This document shows positions 38,076-48,101 of a stretch of 64,000 nucleotides of DNA, one piece after another. Origin of the DNA: Paramacrobiotus metropolitanus. Taxonomy: Eukaryota; Tardigrada; Eutardigrada; Parachela; Macrobiotidae. Numbering within the stretch: the first letter of the stretch is position 1; each line of letters opens with the position of its first letter. The stretch spans positions 310,001 through 374,000 of the forward strand of contig NW_026570288.1 in the NCBI RefSeq assembly GCF_019649055.1. The letters are read 5' to 3'. The position numbers and the translations under genes are program-made. The notes under the pieces were generated by a model, which saw only the letters and a program-made list of their open reading frames with translations, searched no databases and had not been told where the DNA came from.

Positions 38076-40311
38076 TTATACATATCTATAATCAACACAC
38101 CCTTCGCATTCACAAAACCTCTTCCCCGATCCACAGTACCCCAGCTTTCCACAGCAATACCCATCCGCATTACTCGGATCACAAGTGGCGACCTCTCCAT
38201 CAATCAGTGGAGCCGACGGTCCACATCGTCCCACATTCTTCGGTTCTTTCTCCCACGTCCACCATTTTCTAGTGCCTTCCAGCTGCTTTTCCGTGTACCG
38301 GAATGCCGGGTTCTCCTTGAAATCGACACATCCCTCGCACCCACAGAAATCTGGTCCGGTTCCACACATACCCTTATCGGAGCAGCAGTGGGCCTTGGAG
38401 TTATCCGGATTACAGATGGCGCTCGTTCCGTTGATTTTCGGCGAATCCAATCCGCAGCGACCAAAGTGCTTGTGCTCAGAGGTAAACCAGGCAGCTTCTG
38501 TCACCGTCGGCGCCACCGCATTTTTCAGAATTTCACTGGGATTTGTTCGATAGTCCACACAGTCGGGACATTCGCACACTTCTGCGCCTGATCCACAATG
38601 CCCGTCGCTTCCGCAACACGCGTGCTCGGCATCCAGCGAGTCACAAACCGGGTACACTCCGTTAATCAGCGGCGCGGAGACCCCGCATAAACCGAAGTTG
38701 CTGGTGTCGTACGACCACCATCGCGGTTCGTAGCAGCGATATTCAGGAACCTTGAAGGACGTAACCGAGGAACTGCTCCCGCAGATGTCGGTTTTCCGTA
38801 TGGCTTTCAACATTGACAACGCGTCGTCATCGTAGTCGATAGCCCACATCATAACCCCGCCCAATCCCGCAGCCACGACATAATCCACCTTGGCCTGCGC
38901 GCTCTGCGGCGATTCATAACCCACATACGTCATATTCTCTTCGTAGAACGCATAAGGAGCCATGACCTTATCGTTGAATGCCGTGATGTAGCCTTTATCT
39001 AAGTAATTCGGCTTAAATTTGTACCACGGAATGTCGTTCTCCTGCAACACATCTGTGTCCATCTGGCGCCATATTGGATCGGAATTGTTGACGGGTGTCG
39101 GGTTGACGGGTGTCCAGAAGCGGCCGTATAGCGGAATGCCGACCACCAGTTTATTCCAGTTTTTAATGGTGCAAGCGTACTGTTCCATCGTGTAGTGCAC
39201 GTTTTGGCGGTAATATCCAGCTGGTCCGCTAAAGAACAGCGGGGACGGGGGACCGGCCTTGCGTCCTTCCGTGTTGTTTACCAACGGGAGGAAGTAGTCA
39301 TACGTCATGACGTTGACCCAGTCCAGGGCGTCGCCGTCGAAGAGGCGTTTCAGGTCGAAACCTTTTGATGTATCGAGAGCCGGTGCTGCATAAAACCAAT
39401 AAATGTAATATGCAGCGATATTCGGGAACCGTGCAAGTGACGATTTGCAAATGGAATTATAATAATTTTGTCGCACGTACTGCTACCCAGTTAATTAAAG
39501 ATGCATACTACCCTAAACCATAATTTATAAATAAGAAAAAAAAAGATAGTTAATTAATGTTGTTATTAATATTTAATGAAAAAATGTACCTGCATATGTA
39601 AGGATGTACCGTGGGCGGTTCAGTTCCGAGCTCCAAAAATCCAAGTGATCCCTGATTCGACGGACAAAAAGTACAAAAATCCATCGATCGCCAACGTGCT
39701 CTCCAGGAAATTCCCAGTCGAGATCCAATCCGTCCAAATTATATTTGATCAGCATCTGCTTCAAATTCGTCAGGAACGTCTGAAAGGCCTCTTCATTGCG
39801 GGCGATGCCGTCAAAGTAGATACGGTTGACCCATCCGCCCACAGCCACCATGAGTTTAGGATAAGCGTCTTTTCCGCGTAAATTTATCAGCTTTTGGAGG
39901 CGCGCTTCGGATGCGTTGGTAAACCACATGGTTCCGTTGGATGACATGTCGGGAAAGGCGTAGTAAATGTGGGTGACGTAGCTCATCATGTCCTTGGTCA
40001 TCTCGCGGCTGCCCCAAGATGTGTAGTAAGCCACGACTCTCCGATGGCATTGCTCGTCCGATGTATGAGCCGAACCTTAAAACAGATAGTCAACTGCTAC
40101 AGAGCAGGTTTTTTTTAAAAAGTACCAAAGGTATTCCTTTAAAGCAGACCTAAGGTATTCCTTTAGCCAGTTGTTAAATAGCCTGTTTGGAAGCACTGCA
40201 TAATAGTGATCTTCAAACCTTACCTCGCGATACTAGCGCGGATGAAACGCTTCGATGCTGGACGAGTATTACGAAGACGCAGGATAATAAATAGAAGGTT
40301 GATAGGGCCAT
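38076..40311 (-). CDS. Secreted GH18 chitinase with three Cys-rich hevein-like repeats (chitinase A)
   Basis: Three exons. Exon 1 (40224-40311) encodes a signal peptide (MALSTFYLLSCVFVILV...) with a GTAAGG donor; phase 1 continues correctly into exon 2 (about 39588-40073). Exon 2 begins the GH18 barrel: RRVVAYYTSWG, VAVGGW, and the intact catalytic DxxDxDxE as DGLDLDWEFP. Exon 3 (38076 to about 39390) carries DWVNVMTYDY, LVVGIPLYGR and GGVMMWAIDYDDD. Three repeats of about 60 residues follow, each with W, CG.xAP, a CC pair, a CG.G block and C.C..CVDY or CVDF. They resemble hevein/ChtBD1 modules. The predicted activity is extracellular hydrolysis of chitin, with the repeats aiding binding; this is inferred from the family. 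It ends CVDYRYV. It is paralogous to chitinase B in the same orientation. Confidence 0.93.
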
Positions 40312-41412
40312 GGCTGATGCTGCCGTTCTGCCCGTTTGACGCAAAAAGTCCCGTTTAACGGGTGTTTAAACTGTTGTTCATTTATTAAACGTGTAACTCC
40401 ACAAGAAAATATTTACATGCCACAGCATGCCGCAACGCGGCCCTTATGTATGGAGATTTCATCGCTCGCAGCAACAATTCTTAAACTCTTAATTTGATTA
40501 ACACAAATGTTGATGACAAGAAGAGGCTATGAACTGTACCGGCACTTACCGTAATCCGGCGATGTAATTGTTCGATTACGCAGCATAATCCGTGGCGCAG
40601 GCAGTAACAAAGAAAGTATCGTTTGCATTCGGCCATTTACACTTAGCCCGTGAACGGCCGGTAATTATGCGCCGGTGCCTGGGTGCTAAGCGGAAGTCTG
40701 ATCATCGTCTCGCACGTTTCTAGCATCTGGTGGCAGTTTTTGCTTAGGGTTAGTCGGCTTCTTTAGAATTGCCTGTATTTACAGCACTACCGGCTCCTTA
40801 GGCGTATTAGCGTTGCATCCAACATGATTATTCAAAGTCGTCAGCTGTGCTGTGCGTGAGAATCTGAATATGGTGTTCCAAACAAAAATAAGCTGAATAG
40901 CAAATATTCCAGAAATGACCAAGCTGTCTACTACGAAATATGTTAAATAGTCTGTCTGATTCCTAACAAAAAAACTAAAAGGCTGAATAGTAAAGGTTCT
41001 ATAAATAACCGAACTGTCTGCTATGAAATCCAAAAAATTAATTGCTATGACATTTCGCCGCACTCAAATTCGACACGGGATTCCAGAAGTTACGAATATA
41101 CGGAATTAAATGGCCGACAGGTGGTGTCATGCTTGGTTTTCTCAGCAACTGATGGTGTGCGACTGTATTCTAGTGCTCATGTCTGCAGTTGATTCTTACT
41201 TCTTAGTGCCTCGGTACTACGGCTACTCATTGCAAACGACTATAAAACGACAAAAGCAGACCTTGGACAGGGCAATAAAAAATATGTGGTGTTTTGCTGT
41301 GTTCTCGCGTAAATATAATTCTTTTTAAACGTACCGATGACAATAATCAGTCCTTTCCTGTTATCAATTGCATATTTGACACTTAACAAACGTATTGATT
41401 GTTTGTGTGGCG

Positions 41413-41863
41413 TAGGGTTGAAATCACAATTTCAAACATTTCACATTTCAAGCTTCAAATCAAATCATTTCAAATTCAAACGAGGGTCCGTTTGAAATGT
41501 GATTTGAAATGTGAAAATTTGAAATTATGAAACCACGTGAAATGCGTTTGAAACGATTTGAAATGGAAGAAAATTTTCTTTAAAGTATTATTTAATTACT
41601 TTTGAGTGGAGAAAACCATGAAATCTGCTTAAAAGTTCTTACAATAAAGTGAAATTGTTGATAAAATCAGTGAAAAAACTGTTGTTGTTAACCATTCCGT
41701 TAATATCCCTGTTTATACCAGGAAAAATTTTTCGAAATATCCGAATAAAAAATTAATAAAATAATTCATTTTTAAATTTCAAATTTCAAATCATTTCATT
41801 TCAAATCAATTTCATTTCAAATCATTTCAAAAAAGACCAAGAGTCGTTTGAATTTCAACCCTA
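41413..41863. mobile_element. hAT-like MITE with 8-bp target-site duplication
   Basis: Perfect 12-bp terminal inverted repeats TAGGGTTGAAAT (41413-41424) and ATTTCAACCCTA (41852-41863) are flanked by the identical 8-mer GTGTGGCG (41405-41412 and 41864-41871). An 8-bp duplication and a TAGGG-type terminus are hallmarks of hAT superfamily insertions. The subterminal regions are packed with the octamer TTTCAAAT and its complement. Most of the 451 bp is A/T-rich and non-coding. It is a non-autonomous element; the mobilising transposase is not in this window. Confidence 0.9.
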
Positions 41864-43109
41864 GTGTGGCGTGCCGTATATGCACGAGTATTACAGACAG
41901 ACTGATGTCGAAATCGCGAAATTCGTCTATTCATTTGGCATTTGTCTAATTAAACTAGAAAATCAATATTATTTCAAGGTCACGTTCTTTCGGTTAAACA
42001 GTACGTATTTAGCACAAAACACATTTGGAAAGAATAAAAAAAATTGCGGTTGACGGGCAAACTTGTGCTTGCTGTACACAGCAAAAAAAATACGGTATTG
42101 TGGCTGACACATATCACGTGTTATCAAACGTACTAAGAAATCTGCCGAAATAAATATCAACAACATGAAAACTTCCAATAGGGATATTATCAGAAGGAAT
42201 GCAGTTAACCGATGCAATAGATTCTTGTGAATATGCTGCAGAGAACGATCAAAAAAAGAGCCGTCGGATTGTTTGTCACGATTCAGGATAGAAATCGCAT
42301 TTAAATACGTACTCGTATCGGAAGATTCGAAATGCCAGGACAATGTGGCAGTTGTGGTTAAGTAACGATTTCCAGATGACGGGATCCGGTGCATGAATTA
42401 CCCATGCTGATTTTGCTTTGTCGATTATTTTGCCATACGTATGGAAGTACTAAGTAATATTCATCCAACAGAATACAAATATATTTTTTCCCTTGTACAA
42501 TCACCCATAAATTTCACGCAAACGGATTATGGTAATACGATGAACGGCCGGATTTGTAAGTACGCTCCGGCTGTAACACAAAATTATTCGTCGACTGGAT
42601 AGCTATATTATATGTACGTATTGTAGGCTGAATCCTTTAACTGCCGTCAACAGTTGACGACAGAACAACACTATCATGATTCTATATTTCCGTATTCCTT
42701 ACACCACATCTTTGTCACAGAGGGATCCTTTCGAGTCGCCATCCTGTACGCCGTGGCCGCCGCGCTGTCCACTTGCCTTCAAATTACTGGTAAACTACGA
42801 GTACTGTCCTTAAATAATTATAAGCAATTAACACTGCGGTCCAGCATTTTGTTTTCTCGACGCACCATAATTGTTTTCGTGATAATTGCGTTTCGTCATA
42901 ATTTCAGTCGTACATATTTACTGTTGCGCTACAGTACCAACTTGTTCCCGACTTGTATATATTTTTTTTCAGCCATAATCTTATCGTTGCTTTCACATGT
43001 TTGTGCGAGCAGCCCTTGGCACAGTATAATGCGTAGGCTGGCACAGACTGTAAATTCAGTTATTTTAATTCGGGTGACATATCTTTTGTTATTATTTATC
43101 AACGAAATA

Positions 43110-43187
43110 AATTAAAAAAGAGCTCAATTAAAAAAAAATAAAATTAAGAGCTCAATTAAAAAAAGAGCTCAATTAAAAAAAAAATTA
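43110..43187. repeat. AAGAGCTCAATTAAAA short tandem repeat
   Basis: Three copies of AGAGCTCAATTAAAA are spaced by A-rich runs of variable length. It is a low-complexity minisatellite-like tract with no coding content. Confidence 0.75.
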
Positions 43188-43327
43188 ATATTCTTATAAT
43201 TGATTCCTTCTTTTTCTTGTCATTTAATTTTCGGTTTGCGTTTAGTGTTTATCTCGACATACATTTATTTAATTATGTCGTTCGGCCGCAGAGGTTTATT
43301 GTAAAGTTAGCGAATTAATATGTCGAC

Positions 43328-43400
43328 ATTAGTTTAGTTTAGTTTATTCAAGAACAGACAAACCCTGAGGCACTTGCTAGTCTGGTCAGATAATAATAAG
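43328..43400 (-). repeat. Possible 3' tail of a second non-LTR element
   Basis: The minus strand reads CTCAGGGTTTGTCTGTTC, then TTGAATAAAC and a (TAAAC)n run. An AATAAA signal followed by a short tandem tail is typical of non-LTR 3' ends. The upstream minus-strand sequence (about 43400-43680) shows no recognisable RT, so at most a stub remains. Confidence 0.4.
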
Positions 43401-43906
43401 AATAACAAATAAAAAAACAACATTCAGATGGCAGAACAGTCGAGGTAACATAATATTACAGAAGGTTATTTGAACGTAAAGTAGCCAGGTAAAGTTCAAT
43501 AGAGCCACAACCGAACACCTCTTCCCCACGTAGTTTTTTAGTCTTACCATCAACAATTTTAGTAACATATTGGTTTATGAGTACGATCAAACATATTGGC
43601 GTAATTGGCATTCGAACAATGTCTGAAAAGACTTGTAAATAATTAAGTTGTAGGCACAAATCTTGAACGCGTAATGTTAACTGCGTAATGTCTACTCTAT
43701 AACAGGTATTTTAGTAACTGGGATAATTAGTCATATTTAAATATACCTTGACTGAACAATTATGTCATTACTCGTTGCGCTCCTGAATGTGTTGCCCGCT
43801 TATCAAAATAAATTTAAACTTATTAACTTTGCTGATATGATATCAAATACGTTAACACGGATCCTACAGGAACACGCACACGGCAACCTCGTTCTGACGC
43901 GATTGA

Positions 43907-44221
43907 CGCTGGCGCGCGCCAGCGGCCGGTATAGGACAGACCGGTGATCAGGCCCTGGGCCTGTTCACCGGCCTGCCCTACACCGGCACCGCTTTTCTTC
44001 GGCGCAATACCAGCCGCCACCTGGCCAGTCGCTCTACTCCAGCCTGTCGCACAGCCACGCCCGTCGGCTACAACCCCTCTCTGCCTGATACAACCCCTCT
44101 CTGCCTCAAGATGACAACCTCCGTCCGGTCCTCCTGGCCACTTCCGCCCACCTGCTCATCCCGCTGTCCGACTACATTCAGAACCCCGTTCTGAATGTAG
44201 CCTGACAGCGGGATGAGCAGG
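43907..44221. repeat. GC-rich island with three long hairpins
   Basis: An 18-bp perfect palindrome (43907-43924) directly precedes a hairpin with 30-bp arms and a one-base centre (43926-43955 / 43957-43986, about four mismatches). Further on is a hairpin of about 71 bp (44151-44221) with arms CCTGCTCATCCCGCTGTC and CTACATTCAGAAC either side of a short mismatch. A tandem pair of ACAACCCCTCTCTGCCT lies between (about 44070-44105). The block is clearly more GC-rich than its A/T-rich surroundings. I cannot assign it to a known element. Confidence 0.7.
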
Positions 44222-45131
44222 AAATGAGCAGATATTGATGGACAGAGTGGGGTAATCAGAGATTCATCTCAGCTGGGACGACGGGAGCGGACAGTGTACT
44301 GGAAGCCCGAGTTGTTTCGAGGCCCATCAGGAGTCTAACAGTCGTAACCGGGCTTTGTTATTTCTCTATCTGTACGTAGGTGCACTTTGTGATGGTATTC
44401 ATGGTCTACATGCTTACGTCGAGATCTAAGTTTGCCGGAATAATATTGACGAATTTCTGCTTTTGTCTGAGCGCATGCTAACATCCAGTGTCACCCATGC
44501 CGTATTAACAACATTTTTGTGGAACGATGGATTTGTAGGTTTCGCCGGTAGTGGCTTACAAAAAGCTCCGTATGATACACACGGGTGGGCGCATGTCTGT
44601 TTATGTAAATTCTCTTTCGGCGCGGACTGATAACGTCTGAGCAGTTATACATATCATTTTTTTTAAATTATACGGCTGCAAATTTGCGTTGTCTGTTAAG
44701 AGAACATTTGCGAACATACAAGAGCGCAGGTTTCCGAACATTTTTTTCAAAACTTTTCGCAATATACAGCTGTGTTAATATTCTAGCAAAATTTTGTACG
44801 TTTAAAAGTCATTTTGAAACCGGATATTAACGAACAAAGAAATTTCGAAATCGTGCGATCGTTTACCGCATATGCCGTACTACCTATACATTCACGGCAT
44901 TCATAATAATATATTTTGAGGACTATGTACCGGGAATATCAGTCATGATTGTATCATTAACGATGTGTTACTAGTTACTACTTCTTTAATACATGCAAAT
45001 CAGCAAACATTGTGCCACCACAACACTCGAAATTCACACCGATATTTATACATATACAACTCTGTACGTATTACAAAGTAGCACGCAATAAATTAAAATT
45101 TTCGGTATAAGTATTTTTTACTCAATAAAAA

Positions 45132-47449
45132 TCACAGAAACCGATAATCTACACATCCTTCGCAATCACAAAACTTCTCCCCAGACCCGCAATACCCAAA
45201 CGCCCCACAACAGTACCCCTTCTCACTTTTCGGATCACAACCGGCCACCTCCCCATCGATTCGGGGCGCTAACAGTCCACACCGTCCCACATGCTCCGAT
45301 CCGTTCTCCCATGTCCACCACTTTCTAATCTCCGCCCGCTGTTTACTGTACCGGAACGCCGGGTTCTCTCTAAAATTAACACAGCCCTCGCAATCACAAT
45401 ACTCTAGTCCCGTTCCACACCGTCCTTTATCCGAGCAGCAGTACGCTTTCTCATTATCCGGATTGCAGATAGCCGGCGTTCCGTTGATCAACGGGGCATT
45501 TACTCCGCATCGTCCAAAATATTTCAGATCGGACGTAAACCACTGAACTTCATTCACGCTCGGTGCTTTACTATTTTTCAGTATCTTTTCTGGATGCCGA
45601 CCGTAATCAACACAGTCGGGACAATCACAAAACGCTTTTCCCGTTCCACACCGCCCTTCGCTTCCACAGCAGGAATGCGCAACATCCAGGGAATCGCACA
45701 CCGGATACAGTCCGTTCAACAGCGGTGCCGCAACCCCGCACAATCCAAATTTATTTATATTTTCCTTAGACCAAGACCACCATCTTGGTTCGTAACACCG
45801 ATACTCCGGAACTTTGAACGCTTCGGTTGATTGCGCACAAATGTCAGTTTTCCGTATGGCTTTCAGCATGGACAGTGTGTCATCGTCGTAGTCAATAGTC
45901 CACATCATAACCCCACCAAGTCCCGCAGCGGCAGCGTACTCCACTTTGGCACTGGCACTCTCCGGCGATTCATACCCAACATACGTTTGGTTCTTCGCGT
46001 ACCATGCATACGCTCCCATGACCTTATCGTTATACCCCGGAACGTAGCCGTTATCCAGGTATTTCTCTTTCATATCGTACCAGGGAATGTGATTCTCCAG
46101 AAGGATATCCTCGTTCATCTCGCGCCAAATGGGATCTGAGTCATTCAGCGGTGTCGGATTGACGTCGGTCCAGTAGCGACCGTATAACGGAATCCCGACG
46201 ACCAGTTTATTCCAATCTTTGACGGCGCAGGCGTACTTTTCCATCGTCCAGTGGACGTTCCACCGGTAATAGTTCGCAGGACCGTTGAAAAACAGCGGCG
46301 CCGGTGGACCGGTGCGGCGCCCGGCGCTGCTGTTGACCCAGGGACCGAAGTAGTCGTAGGTCATCACGTTGATCCAGTCGAGAGCGTCCGTGTCGAATAG
46401 ACGTTGCAGGTCGAAGCCTTTCATCGTATCGCCTGCGGGTCCTAACACCGGTAACTCATTCAACAACAAGTTTTACCAAAAACACTTAAACGATTGTTTA
46501 CGCTATCCATCATTCACAGAACGGCCTGTTTTTTGTTTTTCTCTTAATGAATCGCTTAATCAAATTTTACCTGCGTACGTCAGTAGGTATCGTTGGTGTC
46601 CCGATTCCGCACTCCACATATCCAGATAATCCCTTATCTTCCGAATAAACAGTATAAACAACCATTTATCATCGGGATGATCGCCGGGAAACTCCCAGTC
46701 AACGTCGATCCCGTCCAGTTTATATCGAAGTACAATCTCTTTCAAGTTCGAAATAAATGCATGGAAAGCCTCACCCGACCTGGAAAGATTGGTAAAATAT
46801 TCCCGATTATCCCATCCACCGATAGCCACCGTAATCTTTGGATAACGATGCTCTCCACGTAAATTCATCAGGTTGTTAAAGCGAATATCGGATCCGTTGG
46901 CGAACCACAGGCTACCGTTGGAGGACATGGATGGGAATGAGTAGATGATGTGGGTGACATAACTCATCATCTCTCTGGTGATTTCGCGTTTGCCCCATGA
47001 GGTGTAGTAGGCGACGACTCTGCGGTTACAGCGTTCATCCGATTGCTGATCGGTCGCTATAGTAAAGTCGACGACCAAACACTTTGAGCGTTATGCAATG
47101 TAATTGACAGACAGAATAGTTGTATCTATAGATAATTGTTACCAAAATTATTGCAATAACTGTTTAGAACGGCAGATTGGCAATAGATTCTGCTGTATAC
47201 GGTAATACGGTATCATATCACTAACAACAAATGTATACGAGAATGACGGCTTATCAGCTAAAATACGACACGGTTTCAATGTGACTATGGGACAAAAATT
47301 TCTGTTACTGTCACATCGAAGAGGGTAACGTGATATCGCGCTTGTCAAAGTACATTGCTCTTACCTCGCGACACGCCGGCTAAAACCACTTGGTACTGAA
47401 AGAATATCAAGACGATTAATCCTGCCAACTTATAGCAGGACATAGTCAT
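45132..47449 (-). CDS. Secreted GH18 chitinase with three Cys-rich hevein-like repeats (chitinase B)
   Basis: This is a paralogue of chitinase A with the same three-exon structure. Exon 1 (about 47365-47449) encodes a signal peptide (MTMSCYKLAGLIVLIFFQ) and ends at the donor CGAG|GTAAGA, the same place and phase as in A. Exon 2 (about 46574-47061) has RRVVAYYTSWGKRE, VAIGGWDN and the intact catalytic DGIDVDWEFP. Exon 3 (45132 to about 46442) has DWINVMTYDYFGPW, VVGIPLYGRYW and GGVMMWTIDYDDD. Three Cys-rich repeats follow, ending CVDYRFL. All catalytic acidic residues are kept, so it is probably active on chitin outside the cell. Exon 1 sequence has diverged far more than the catalytic domain. 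The 4.8 kb between the pair suggests an old tandem duplication later filled with transposon debris. Confidence 0.93.
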
Positions 47450-48101
47450 AGTTTCGGCAGAAACTTTCTGCTGACAATTAATTATGCTCCTTTGTACTGT
47501 GTTCAGTTATAATACTTATCGTTAATGCCGTTTGTTGCAGGCACACAGCGTTAGTTACATGCGCAAAATGTGAATGACTACACATGCTGCTTGCAAATAT
47601 AATGTAGCGTACCGTAATTAACCAATTAAGTTAATGTTTTGATTGCTTGGAGCGGCAACCATTAATGCCGTATTAAGAGCAAAAAGCCGCCAACAGAATC
47701 CAGTCTGGTTTTCAGTAAATAATACTAAGTACATCGCCTGCTGTTCACATGCCGGTAACTTGGTAAAGCCGTGAATCACAACCGGAAAGAAGAAAATATT
47801 TTGCAGACAATTCTGCAGTTCATTGGTATTTACCGCAAACCAAATAAACAGTTTGTTTTAAGCAACAGCCTCGCTTGCGCAGACTTCTTCAGGCAGGAAT
47901 ACATCGCAGCCAAAACACCACTCGAAAACTTTACTTACTTGTCAAAGCTCATTGTCACAAATATTACTAAATTGCCGGTTCTATCACAACCGAAAATAAA
48001 AATACATAATTTGTTTTTTTGTCGTATTACACATACAACGCTATCAACATCGGTGCAACAGTATTAAGAAAAATGCATTTTTTTCTTATTGCTGTGGCTA
48101 G
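47450..48101. other. Intergenic, copy 6 to chitinase B
   Basis: About 650 bp containing the chitinase B promoter and the 3' flank of receptor cyclase copy 6. No repeat or gene recognised. Confidence 0.45.

Larger units (their letters stand above)
40312..45131. other. Gene-poor, repeat-rich interval between the chitinases
   Basis: 4.8 kb with no gene I can support. It contains a hAT-like MITE (41413-41863), an AAGAGCTCAATTAAAA repeat (43110-43187), a possible non-LTR 3' tail (43328-43400) and a GC-rich hairpin island (43907-44221). An open frame at 42654-43115 is hydrophobic but unsupported. Confidence 0.5.

Noticed and set aside
38185-38591. Plus-strand open frames inside the chitinase A repeats
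   Set aside because: They are antisense to the Cys-rich repeat exon, which is clearly coding on the minus strand.
42654-43115. Open frame of 153 codons on the plus strand
   Set aside because: It is hydrophobic and starts at a non-ATG codon in an A/T-rich repeat region. A stretch near 42730-42790 looks like a signal peptide before a GTAAAC donor, but no downstream exon could be linked to it.
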